Notes: generated by a model not told the origin, from the sequence alone. 25,074 nucleotides of DNA from UBA7236 sp043727235 (GCA_043727235.1 JAYSYX010000302.1:1-25074); one strand, 5' to 3'; counted from the stretch's first letter, positions 17,360 through 24,720 are shown. Numbers and translations are program-made.

Positions 17360-18316
17360 TCATCCAAGATAAATATCATGTATCCTTATCAACCCTAAAC
17401 ATTTTCCATCCTCCACCACCGGTAATACGGAAAGTTGTGACGCTCTGTTTTCCATCATCTCCACCGCTTCCTTCAAACTTGCACGGGGAGAAATGGAAAT
17501 AGGATCTTTTGTCATGATGGTATTTACCAACAGTCTTGAAATATCCGCATCACCAATTAAACTTCTTCTTACATCACCATCAGTAACTAAACCAATAAGA
17601 TTATTTTCTTTATCAATAACACAGGCGGCACCCAGATTAAATTTTGTCATGGCAATAATTAATTCGCGAAATGAATTATTTTCTGCAACCAGCGCAATTT
17701 CATGTAATTCGTGCATTACATCCTTTACTTTGAGTAATAAATTTTTTCCTAATTGTCCGCCCGGATGAAAACGTGCGAAATCATTTTCTGTAAAACCCCG
17801 TGCGTGCATTAAAGCTACTGCAAGTGCATCTCCAATTGCCAATGCAACAGTTGTTGATGCAGTTGGTGCAAGATTTAATGCATCTGCTTCCTTATCTACT
17901 GTAGCATCTAAAACAAAATCAGAGTTGCGCGCAATGGGCGAGGTAATATTTCCTACAATGGATATAACTTTTGAATGTGATGCTTTAAAAAAGGGAATTA
18001 AACGCAACATTTCTTCTGTGGTTCCACTTTTTGATATCATTAATACCGGATCGCCTTCCGCATAAACTCCAAGATCGCCATGCGCGGCTTCCGCTGCATG
18101 TAAAAAAACGGCAGGTGTTCCGGTACTGCAGAAAGTTGCTGTTATTTTTTGAGCAACTGCTCCCGATTTTCCTATACCGCAAACCACAAGTTTGCCTTTG
18201 CCATGTATTACTGCATCAACAGAACCATTGAACTGCTCATTCAATTTATCCATTGCTTTTTTTATCTGTTCCGATTCGAAAAGCAATACATTTTTGGCGA
18301 TCTCAAGGCTGCTCAT
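17360..18316 (-). CDS. kdsD: KpsF/GutQ-type arabinose-5-phosphate isomerase (KdsD)
   Basis: The product of 318 residues has an SIS domain (about 30-165) with VVCGIGKSG (Lys50) and SKSGTTEE (95-102), then a linker with RFHPGGQLGK (His184), then two CBS domains (about 200-256 and 267-318). This is the full layout of D-arabinose 5-phosphate isomerases, which convert ribulose-5-phosphate to arabinose-5-phosphate, the first step to KDO of lipopolysaccharide or capsule. Lys50 and His184 match residues considered important for catalysis in KdsD. It lies 47 bp downstream of the UDP-glucuronate decarboxylase gene on the same strand, probably the same transcript. Symbol choice between kdsD, kpsF and gutQ cannot be settled from sequence alone; the LPS role is inferred. 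Confidence 0.9.
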   Translation of the reverse strand: MSSLEIAKNVLLFESEQIKKAMDKLNEQFNGSVDAVIHGKGKLVVCGIGKSGAVAQKITATFCSTGTPAVFLHAAEAAHGDLGVYAEGDPVLMISKSGTTEEMLRLIPFFKASHSKVISIVGNITSPIARNSDFVLDATVDKEADALNLAPTASTTVALAIGDALAVALMHARGFTENDFARFHPGGQLGKNLLLKVKDVMHELHEIALVAENNSFRELIIAMTKFNLGAACVIDKENNLIGLVTDGDVRRSLIGDADISRLLVNTIMTKDPISISPRASLKEAVEMMENRASQLSVLPVVEDGKCLGLIRIHDIYLG

Positions 18317-18363
18317 TTGGTTATTTATTAATTTAATAATTTGTTAATTGAATGCTTCCAATT

Positions 18364-19335
18364 TCAAAATTTTCGTCCTTCTATATCTTTATAGAGCTGT
18401 TCTTTTGATAAACTTCTAAAATAATTATACGTGATCTTTAATCCTTCACTTCTTGAAACTTTTGGTTCCCAATGTAATAATTTTTTTGCAAGGGTAATAT
18501 CTGGTTGACGTTGTCTTGGATCGTCAACGGGTAATTCTTTATAAATAATTTTTTGATCAGTTCCGGTGAGATCTATTATTTCTTCTGCAAATTCTTTTAT
18601 AGTTATTTCATCCGGATTTCCGATATTAACAGGCAACGCATAATCACTCAATAATAACCGATAAATGCCTTCGATAAGATCATCTACATAACAAAAAGAT
18701 CTTGTCTGACTGCCATCGCCAAAAATAGTAAGATCCTCTCCACGCAATGCTTGACCTATAAATGCAGGTAATACACGGCCATCATTTAACCGCATTTTCG
18801 GACCATAGGTATTAAATATTCTCGCAATACGTGTTTCTAAATTATGGTAGGTATGATAGGCCATAGCGATCGCTTCCTGAAATCTTTTTGCTTCATCATA
18901 TACCCCTCTCGGTCCAACGGGATTTACATTTCCCCAATATTCCTCATTCTGCGGATGTACTAGTGGATCCCCATAAACTTCACTTGTAGATGCAACTAAA
19001 ATTCTTGCTTTTTTCGAAAGCGCCAATCCCAATAAATTATGTGTTCCAAGTGAACCGACTTTTAATGTCTGAATCGGAATTTTTAAATAATCAATAGGTG
19101 ATGCAGGTGATGCAAAATGTAAAATATAATCTAATGGGCCGGGAACATGTACATATTTACTTACATCGTGATGAAAAAATTCAAACTGTTCGAGATGAAA
19201 TAAATGTTCAATATTTGCCTTATCGCCGGTAATTAAATTATCCATAGCGATAACTTCATATCCTTCCTTAATAAATCTATCACACAAATGCGATCCTAAA
19301 AATCCTGCTGCTCCGGTAATTAATACTCTTTTCAT
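18364..19335 (-). CDS. uxs: UDP-glucuronate decarboxylase (UDP-xylose synthase)
   Basis: The enzyme has 323 residues and is an extended short-chain dehydrogenase. The NAD-binding motif GAAGFLG spans residues 8-14. The catalytic site has Thr117-Ser118-Glu119 in STSEVYGDP and Tyr146-x3-Lys150 in RGVYDEAKR. SPASPIDYL near 77 and RGVYDEAKR are signatures of UDP-xylose synthases rather than dTDP-glucose dehydratases. It converts UDP-glucuronate to UDP-xylose and CO2. The substrate is made by the product of the gene just upstream (ugd), separated by 362 bp of repeats and a small frame. The 5' leader holds a 36-nt hairpin repeat and a 6-bp hairpin (19348-19362). The soluble length, without a membrane anchor, matches bacterial enzymes. 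Confidence 0.92.
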   Translation of the reverse strand: MKRVLITGAAGFLGSHLCDRFIKEGYEVIAMDNLITGDKANIEHLFHLEQFEFFHHDVSKYVHVPGPLDYILHFASPASPIDYLKIPIQTLKVGSLGTHNLLGLALSKKARILVASTSEVYGDPLVHPQNEEYWGNVNPVGPRGVYDEAKRFQEAIAMAYHTYHNLETRIARIFNTYGPKMRLNDGRVLPAFIGQALRGEDLTIFGDGSQTRSFCYVDDLIEGIYRLLLSDYALPVNIGNPDEITIKEFAEEIIDLTGTDQKIIYKELPVDDPRQRQPDITLAKKLLHWEPKVSRSEGLKITYNYFRSLSKEQLYKDIEGRKF

Positions 19336-19368
19336 AGGTTAAATTTGAACTTCGGGGAAGTTGTTCTG

Positions 19369-19404
19369 ACATGTAGTAGATCTCCTTCGTCGATCACTAC
19401 ATGT
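19369..19404 (-). repeat. 36-nt hairpin repeat, copy 2 (upstream of uxs)
   Basis: This is the reverse complement of 9345-9380 with one mismatch, and it is the better palindrome: acatgtagt and actacatgt are exact inverse arms. Read on the minus strand it lies 33 bp before the uxs ATG, in the same orientation to the gene as copy 1 is to terC. A smaller hairpin, aacttc-ggg-gaagtt (19348-19362), follows between it and the start codon. Confidence 0.88.
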
Positions 19405-19408
19405 TTCA

Positions 19409-19436
19409 GTTCTGAGTTCTGGGTTCTGGGTTGGGT
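19409..19436. repeat. Heptamer tandem repeat gttctgg
   Basis: gttctga, gttctgg, gttctgg and gttgggt run head to tail beside the 36-nt hairpin. Relative to the hairpin and the downstream gene this is the same place as ccccgaa x2 at 9332-9345. Confidence 0.65.
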
Positions 19437-19492
19437 TAGTGCTTGCATGAATAATTTCATTTCTGATTGATTAATTTATTTAAAATTGAAAA

Positions 19493-19660
19493 TTAGTTTA
19501 TGAGTTTTTTAAGTCTTTTTTTATTCATGTAGTTGGGGCCTGAATAATCTGATTTTTGTAAATATTTTATCAGGTTTTGGTTTTTGGAATTTATTTGGTC
19601 TGATATTTTATATCCTTCGCCGAATTCAGTGACTAGTGATGATGGTAAAAATTGATTCAT
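19493..19660 (-). CDS. Small open frame of 55 codons between ugd and uxs, possible gene remnant
   Basis: The frame starts with an ATG at 19660, inside the left arm of the 66-bp palindrome, and ends with TAA at 19493. The product starts MNQFLPSSLVTEFGEGYKIS and ends in a Lys-rich KKRLKKLIN tail; I do not recognise it. The frame stays open through the palindrome back to a stop at 19712-19714, so it may be the 3' remnant of a longer gene whose 5' part was lost when the palindrome formed. Composition is like its AT-rich neighbours. A real small protein, a decayed gene and chance are all possible. Confidence 0.35.
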   Translation of the reverse strand: MNQFLPSSLVTEFGEGYKISDQINSKNQNLIKYLQKSDYSGPNYMNKKRLKKLIN

Positions 19661-19709
19661 TTGTAGAGACGCAATGCATTGCGTCTCTACAAATGAATCA
19701 ATTTTTACC
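19644..19709. repeat. 66-bp perfect palindrome overlapping the 3' end of ugd
   Basis: Two 33-nt arms meet without a spacer between 19676 and 19677 and match at every position. The core gtagagacgcaatg with its complement is shared with the window-start copy. The outer part of the right arm (19698-19709) carries the last codons and TGA stop of ugd, and the left arm mirrors them (ggtaaaaattgattcat). The mirrored coding sequence means that the dyad extends beyond the dispersed element. Confidence 0.95.
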
Positions 19710-21032
19710 CGTTAAATCCGATCCCTGAACAATTTTTCTCCCCACACTCGCATAATAAAACCCCTGCTTCTCCATCTCCTCCAATTCAAATAAATTTCTA
19801 CCATCAAAAATGATATTATTTTTTAATGTTTTTTTCATCATATCAAAATCGGGAGAGCGAAATACACTCCATTCTGTTATGATGATAAGTGCATCGGCAT
19901 CATTTAATACTTCATATTGATTTTCACCATAGTGAATTTTATCTCCAATTTCTTTTTTTACATTTTCCATTGCCTCAGGATCAAATGCGGAAATTTTTGC
20001 TCCGAGTTGAACTAAAGCATTTATAATATATAAGGCAGGTGCTTCGCGAATATCATCAGTATTCGGTTTAAAGGCTAATCCCCACACTGCTAATTTTTTA
20101 TCTGAGAGATCGTTGCCAAATTTTGAAATAATTTTATCTATTAAAATCATCCATTGCGATTCATTTACTTCCATAACTGATTTTAATATTTTAAAATCAT
20201 AGGCCGATTTATCTGCCATAATATTTAACGCCTTCACATCTTTCGGAAAACAACTTCCTCCATAACCCACTCCCGGAAATAAAAATCTTTTTCCTATCCG
20301 GGAATCACTTCCAATTCCCTTGCGAACCATATCAACATCTGCTCCCAATATCTCACAAAGATTTGCAATTTCATTCATGAAAGTAATTTTAGTTGCCAGA
20401 AAAGAATTTGCAGCATATTTTGTTAACTCTGCACTTCTTTCATCCATAAAAATTATCGGATTTCCCTGACGAACAAATGGTGCATATAATCTATTTAATA
20501 TTTCCTGCGCTTTTTCACTTTCCGTTCCGATTACAACACGTTCAGGTTTCATAAAATCTTCCACTGCCATTCCCTCTCGCAAAAATTCAGGATTACTAAC
20601 AACATCAAATTCGCATTTGCAATTTTTTGCGATCAGTTCATGCACTTTCTCTGCTGTACCAACCGGAACAGTACTTTTATCAATAATTATTTTATAGGAA
20701 GTAATAATATTTCCCAATTGTTCTGCAACGGCCAAAACATGTTTGAGATCCGCAGAGCCGTCTTCTGAGGGAGGGGTTGGAAGGGCTAAAAAAATAATAT
20801 CAGAATTGTCGACAGCATATTTCAGATCTGTGGTAAATAATAAATTTCCCTGTTTGATATTTCTGTGAAAAATAGTTTCCAATCCCGGTTCATATATCGG
20901 AATCTCTCCGGCCTGCATCCTTTTAACCTTTTCCTCATTTATATCGGCACAAATAACCTGATTACCCGTTTCCGCAAAACAAGTCCCTGTCACCAACCCG
21001 ACATACCCTGTTCCAATAACTGATAGCTTCAT
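19698..21032 (-). CDS. ugd: UDP-glucose 6-dehydrogenase
   Basis: The enzyme has 444 residues and is typical of the UDP-glucose/GDP-mannose dehydrogenase family. The NAD-binding motif GTGYVG is at 7-12. The catalytic set includes Lys205 and Asn209 in LTKYAANSF, Cys261 in GYGGSCFPKD and Asp265. The C-terminal UDP-binding domain contains WGLAFKPNTDDIREAP near residue 320. It oxidises UDP-glucose twice to UDP-glucuronate. The product feeds the UDP-xylose synthase downstream and may also supply glucuronate for polysaccharide. Its last four residues (TGKN) and stop lie within the palindrome at 19644-19709; the last residues may have been reshaped by the repeat, but the domain is complete. A -7-like box lies just before the ATG. 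Confidence 0.95.
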   Translation of the reverse strand: MKLSVIGTGYVGLVTGTCFAETGNQVICADINEEKVKRMQAGEIPIYEPGLETIFHRNIKQGNLLFTTDLKYAVDNSDIIFLALPTPPSEDGSADLKHVLAVAEQLGNIITSYKIIIDKSTVPVGTAEKVHELIAKNCKCEFDVVSNPEFLREGMAVEDFMKPERVVIGTESEKAQEILNRLYAPFVRQGNPIIFMDERSAELTKYAANSFLATKITFMNEIANLCEILGADVDMVRKGIGSDSRIGKRFLFPGVGYGGSCFPKDVKALNIMADKSAYDFKILKSVMEVNESQWMILIDKIISKFGNDLSDKKLAVWGLAFKPNTDDIREAPALYIINALVQLGAKISAFDPEAMENVKKEIGDKIHYGENQYEVLNDADALIIITEWSVFRSPDFDMMKKTLKNNIIFDGRNLFELEEMEKQGFYYASVGRKIVQGSDLTGKN

Positions 21033-21036
21033 GTCG

Positions 21037-21044
21037 TAAAGGTA
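21037..21044 (-). promoter_or_regulatory. Candidate -7 promoter box for ugd (near-leaderless)
   Basis: The minus strand reads TACCTTTA four bases before the ATG at 21032. If used, the mRNA would have almost no leader. The box is identical to that before the M1 peptidase, but the position makes it doubtful. Confidence 0.25.
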
Positions 21045-21049
21045 AGGAT

Positions 21050-21084
21050 GAATTGAGAATTGAGAATGGAGAATTGAGAATGGA
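21050..21084. repeat. Heptamer tandem repeat gaattga/gaatgga
   Basis: Five 7-mers run in tandem: gaattga, then gaattga-gaatgga twice. It starts just upstream of ugd and opens the 231-bp spacer between ugd and the end of prfA. Confidence 0.8.
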
Positions 21085-21094
21085 GGTGAACACC

Positions 21095-21126
21095 TGGTAA
21101 TTTGGCAATCTGGTAATCTGGTAAGT
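21095..21126. repeat. Octamer tandem repeat tggtaatc
   Basis: Four 8-mers in a row: tggtaatt, tggcaatc, tggtaatc, tggtaagt. Confidence 0.7.
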
Positions 21127-21152
21127 TGTTAATTAATCCAAGCCGGCTGTTT

Positions 21153-21179
21153 AATTATCAATTATCAATTATCAATTAT
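21153..21179. repeat. Heptamer tandem repeat aattatc
   Basis: Three exact copies of aattatc followed by a 6-nt partial copy. Confidence 0.85.
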
Positions 21180-21183
21180 TTTT

Positions 21184-21256
21184 GGCTGTTCCTTTGCCCG
21201 TCAGGGCTGGCTGTTTCATTGGTACATTGGTGCATTTTTGGGCTGTTCATTATTAC
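21184..21256. repeat. ggctgtt / attggtac phrase repeats
   Basis: ggctgtt occurs at 21184, 21209 and 21241, joined to cattggtacattggtgcat. The same wording occurs at 17217-17265, about 4 kb away. Nothing else is seen in this spacer, and no terminator is clear after prfA. Confidence 0.7.
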
Positions 21257-21263
21257 ATCAGCG

Positions 21264-22343
21264 TCAGCTGCTGCTCCCTTCCCTCATCTTCTCCGCATTC
21301 TCAGCAATCTGGAGCGCATCCAGTATCTCATCTATATTCCCATTCATCACATCGGGAAGATTATACATTGTAAGATTTATTCTATGATCTGTAACCCTGC
21401 TTTGTGGAAAGTTGTAAGTTCTGATTTTAGCGGAGCGATCGCCGGTGGAGACCAATGTTTTTCGTGCCTTGGATATTTTATCCATATGTTCTGCATAAAA
21501 TTTTTCGTAAACACGCGTGCGCAAAACTTTCATGGCTTTTGCGCGGTTTTTTATCTGCGAGCGTTCATCCTGACATTCGGCAATAATACCGGTTGGTAAA
21601 TGTGTCATACGCACGGCACTTTCTGTTTTATTTACGTGTTGACCCCCGGCTCCACTTGCTCTGAAAACATCCACTTTTACATCTCCGGGGTTTATTTCTA
21701 TGTCAAATTCATCTGCCTCGGGTAAAACGGCCACTGTGGCTGCACTGGTGTGCACTCTTCCCTGCGATTCCGTTTCCGGAACACGTTGAACCCTGTGAAC
21801 ACCACTTTCATACTTTAATTTACCATACACGTTTTCGCCGGTCACCTCAAAAACGATCTCCTTATAACCACCTTTTTCGGTCTGATTCTCGTTCATTACC
21901 TCAAGCTTCCATCCTTGTTTTGCGATAAATCGGGTGTACATTTCTGCAAGATCCCCGGCAAAAATGGCAGCTTCATCTCCGCCGGTTCCGGCTCTTATTT
22001 CAATAATAGCATTTTTTTCATCCTCCGGATCCTGCGGAATAAGCAATTGTTTTATTTCTTCTTCGAGTTTATCTTTTCTTTCTTCCAATTCCAATAATTC
22101 TCCCTTCGCCATCTCCCGCAACTCATCGTCTTTTGCAGTGTTGAGAATTTGTCTGCTGTCCTGAAGATTTCCCAGCACCATTTTATATTCTTCCAAGGCC
22201 TCCACAACCGGATCCATGTCGCGATAATCTTTATTGAGCGATTTGTAGCGTTTCATATCACCCATAATTTCAGGATCGCTCAACTGCTCCTGAATGTGCA
22301 GCCAACGTTCTTTAATAGCTTCTAATTTTGATAAAAGATCCAT
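21264..22343 (-). CDS. prfA: Peptide chain release factor 1
   Basis: The product of 359 residues is the normal length for RF1. The N-terminal coiled-coil region (about 1-105) is followed by the codon-recognition domain with RVPETESQGRVHTSA; its PET at 189-191 occupies the place of the RF1 P-x-T tripeptide, rather than the SPF of RF2, so it should read UAA and UAG. The catalytic GGQ is at 233-235 in GAGGQHVNK, with the Gln that is normally methylated by PrmC. It releases finished peptides at the ribosome. A good -7 promoter box precedes the gene, so it is probably transcribed from its own start. PrmC is not adjacent. Confidence 0.96.
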   Translation of the reverse strand: MDLLSKLEAIKERWLHIQEQLSDPEIMGDMKRYKSLNKDYRDMDPVVEALEEYKMVLGNLQDSRQILNTAKDDELREMAKGELLELEERKDKLEEEIKQLLIPQDPEDEKNAIIEIRAGTGGDEAAIFAGDLAEMYTRFIAKQGWKLEVMNENQTEKGGYKEIVFEVTGENVYGKLKYESGVHRVQRVPETESQGRVHTSAATVAVLPEADEFDIEINPGDVKVDVFRASGAGGQHVNKTESAVRMTHLPTGIIAECQDERSQIKNRAKAMKVLRTRVYEKFYAEHMDKISKARKTLVSTGDRSAKIRTYNFPQSRVTDHRINLTMYNLPDVMNGNIDEILDALQIAENAEKMREGSSS

Positions 22344-22374
22344 GAATAATTTTTGGGTGATAAATTAATCGGTG

Positions 22375-22382
22375 CAAAGGTA
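22375..22382 (-). promoter_or_regulatory. -7 promoter box for prfA
   Basis: The minus strand reads TACCTTTG followed by CACC, an exact match to the Bacteroidota TAnnTTTG element, 31 bp before the prfA ATG. It lies in the 51-bp gap after the upstream gene. The -33 element is not obvious, as is common. Confidence 0.6.
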
Positions 22383-22394
22383 ATTAATGCCGCG

Positions 22395-23198
22395 CTAACG
22401 ACTGATTACCTGATAAACTGTGATACCGTCAGAACTTCTTAAAAAGAGTTTGTCGCCAACAAGATTTGTTTGCAAAGTATTTATTTCAGGTAAAGGAAGT
22501 AATAATTCAAATTGAGATTGAAAAATATACATGGATATTTCGGTCTCCAAAGTGCATAAATAGAATTTATCATTCACCTGATCAGGAATTTTCGGAATTT
22601 CACTAATCGTATAAATGTAATTCGCATAATTATCAAAAACCAAAAGCCCTTGTGTGGAAGTATATAAATATAATTTATTTTTTACACTGAATAATTTAGG
22701 TTCCTGAATAGAAAAATCAAATAATTGATCGAAGGCTTCGCTTTCTGCAGCGGCATTTCCACTCTCATCCAGCTTTATTAATTTCCTGCTCAGATCGTCG
22801 TACATCCAGATAAAATCACTTTCACTTTCTTTGCATATTGCAGTAGGTTGGTAATTATTATTATTGATATTGTTGCTAAGTTTGATGACAGATAACTCCG
22901 CTAATTTATTATCCAATAATACCACAGTATTGTAATCAGCATAAAAGATCAATATTTTTAACGCATTGGAAGCATCAATTAAAGTGGGTTTCCCAAATTG
23001 TTTATTGCTGTAACTTCTTTGTGTGGAATCAATATAATTAAACTGAATAATTTCCTGTTTATCGTTGATATAATAAACATTAAATAAATTGTCGGTTGTG
23101 AGATAAGAACTCGTTACGTTTAATTTTAAAATTAACGAATCCTCTCCAAAACTATTTAGAGAAATGCTGAGCAATAATATGAAAATACTATTTTTCAT
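22395..23198 (-). CDS. Hypothetical exported protein, possible beta-propeller
   Basis: The protein has 267 residues and an N-terminal signal peptide (MKNSIFILLLSISLNSFGED, cleavage likely after residue 18). The rest alternates short hydrophobic strands with turns (KLFSVKNKLYLYTSTQGLLV, DKLFLRSSDGITVYQV), suggesting a repeat-built beta-propeller; no catalytic motif is seen. Its start overlaps the end of the LpxH-like gene by 11 bp, so the two are translationally linked. I cannot name the family. Because of the coupling, an envelope role near lipid A synthesis is possible but only inferred. Confidence 0.75.
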   Translation of the reverse strand: MKNSIFILLLSISLNSFGEDSLILKLNVTSSYLTTDNLFNVYYINDKQEIIQFNYIDSTQRSYSNKQFGKPTLIDASNALKILIFYADYNTVVLLDNKLAELSVIKLSNNINNNNYQPTAICKESESDFIWMYDDLSRKLIKLDESGNAAAESEAFDQLFDFSIQEPKLFSVKNKLYLYTSTQGLLVFDNYANYIYTISEIPKIPDQVNDKFYLCTLETEISMYIFQSQFELLLPLPEINTLQTNLVGDKLFLRSSDGITVYQVISR

Positions 23199-23931
23199 AA
23201 TATTTTAAAGTGCAGGTGCTGCCATCAAATACTGCATAGGAATTAAATACTATCCAGTCGCCTAAATTAATAAACGAACTGTTTTCTCCAATTGGTATTT
23301 GTATGGCAATATGCCGGTGGCCAAATAAAAAATAATCAAAATGTTCTTTTCTCAATATGTCTTTTGCATAAAGAATTTGCCATTCTTTATCTTCCCCTAA
23401 AAACTTGCGTTCCACATTGTACATTCTGCTGTTATACGAGAAATATCGCGCAATTTTGAATGCGAGATAAGGATGTAATATTCCGAACAAACGCTGTGCC
23501 AGCCGGCTTTTAAATATTTTTTTCATGAATTTAAAACCCTTATCTCCCGGGCCAATTCCATCGCCATGCCCAATATAAAATTTCTTGCCTTGAGCTTCCA
23601 ATTGAATAGGTTTGTGATGCACCGGAATTTTTAATTCTTCCTCAAAATAGCCGAACATCCATAAGTCGTGATTGCCGGTAAATATTTGTACATCTATTCC
23701 GCTGTCTTTTAATTCGGCGAGCTTTCCTAATAAACGTACAAAACCTCTTGGAACTACATGTTTATATTCGAACCAAAAATCAAATAGGTCTCCAATTAAA
23801 AAAACTTGTCGGGCATCCGATTTAATTTCATCGAGCCAACGGACTATTCTTTTCTCTCTTTCGAGACTGGCTGCATGATCGGGAATGCCGAGATGAAAAT
23901 CGGAGGCGAAATAAATTTTTGTTCTTTCCAT
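23188..23931 (-). CDS. lpxH: UDP-2,3-diacylglucosamine diphosphatase-like metallophosphoesterase
   Basis: The product has 247 residues from the ATG at 23931; a longer frame would need an ATT start inside the upstream gene. Calcineurin-like motifs are complete: Asp11 and His13 in SDFHLG, Asp48 in GDLFDFW, Asn87-His88 in GNHD, His122 in GHGD, and His205 and His207 in FGHRHIA. GDLFDFWFEY and the following insert match LpxH, which hydrolyses UDP-2,3-diacylglucosamine to lipid X in lipid A synthesis, with Mn2+. Bacteroidota have several LpxH-like paralogues, so the exact substrate is not certain. It is preceded by the LUD-domain gene with a 7-bp gap and overlaps the downstream gene. Confidence 0.87.
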   Translation of the reverse strand: MERTKIYFASDFHLGIPDHAASLEREKRIVRWLDEIKSDARQVFLIGDLFDFWFEYKHVVPRGFVRLLGKLAELKDSGIDVQIFTGNHDLWMFGYFEEELKIPVHHKPIQLEAQGKKFYIGHGDGIGPGDKGFKFMKKIFKSRLAQRLFGILHPYLAFKIARYFSYNSRMYNVERKFLGEDKEWQILYAKDILRKEHFDYFLFGHRHIAIQIPIGENSSFINLGDWIVFNSYAVFDGSTCTLKYYEK

Positions 23932-23938
23932 CCGCAGA

Positions 23939-24589
23939 TTATACCGGCCAATTATCAATTAAAAAAACATATACTTCTTTAGGTCCGTGCGCACCCAGCA
24001 CCAAGGTTTTTTCAATGTCGGCAGTTCTGCTTGGACCAGTATTTAAATTTACCATGGAAGGAAAATTTCCATCATATTTTTTTCTAATAGCTGCAAATCC
24101 TTCGTGAATATCTAATACCAATTGTTTGGTAGAGGCAATAACAATATTTACTTCAGGAAAAATAGGTAAAGTTCTTCCGCTTAGTTGACGGCTCGAAATT
24201 AAAATAGAACCCGTACGTGCAATTAATGCTTCACATAACATAATACCTGCATCAGCTTCCAAAACTGAATCATTGTTTTCATATTGAATAAACTGATTGC
24301 GGTCGAATAATTCGTGTAATTGTTTTTCGGGGCAAACTATATGTGCCCAGGCTTTTTGAGTTACGAGTTCTTTTAAGGTATCAACACATTCCTTTTCATT
24401 TTCACAAAAAACGAACTGACCGGAAACCGCAGTAAAAGCTTCTGCAAAAATTATTTCCAACGCCTCATTCTCTATCGCATAAAACGTATCGTTGGTCTCC
24501 AGATTTGCATAAGGTTGTTTTGTTTGATGCAATAATGCATTTCGCACATTGCTCAGTATTTTTTCTTTGGCTGATAGCATTTTTGCCAT
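23939..24589 (-). CDS. LUD-domain (LutC/YkgG-like) protein
   Basis: The product of 216 residues has the C-terminal LUD signature: ADAGIMLCEALIARTGSIL near 130, LPIFPEVNIVIAS near 160, NTGPSRTADIEKTLVLGAHG near 188, and a closing VYVFLID. In Bacillus, LutC acts with LutA and LutB in lactate oxidation to pyruvate. No LutA or LutB (iron-sulfur) genes are in this window, so lactate use should not be assumed. It lies between ftsH and lpxH. Bacteroidota often carry such an orphan LUD gene beside ftsH, so its role may be different. The ATG at 24589 is used; an internal Met at codon 4 is an alternative start. Confidence 0.87.
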   Translation of the reverse strand: MAKMLSAKEKILSNVRNALLHQTKQPYANLETNDTFYAIENEALEIIFAEAFTAVSGQFVFCENEKECVDTLKELVTQKAWAHIVCPEKQLHELFDRNQFIQYENNDSVLEADAGIMLCEALIARTGSILISSRQLSGRTLPIFPEVNIVIASTKQLVLDIHEGFAAIRKKYDGNFPSMVNLNTGPSRTADIEKTLVLGAHGPKEVYVFLIDNWPV

Positions 24590-24720
24590 AATGTTTTTTA
24601 TCGGGTTATTCCAAATATTTATATTTGAAAGTTCAAATTTCAGTTATTTCAAGGAAACATTACTTCGTGTTATAAACAATCTAAACAGTATGACTTTACT
24701 CCCAATGCCATTGGGTCCAT

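Noticed and set aside
21126..21599. 157-codon plus-strand frame covering the spacer and the end of prfA
   Set aside because: Most of it is antisense to the strongly conserved prfA, and the rest is tandem-repeat DNA.
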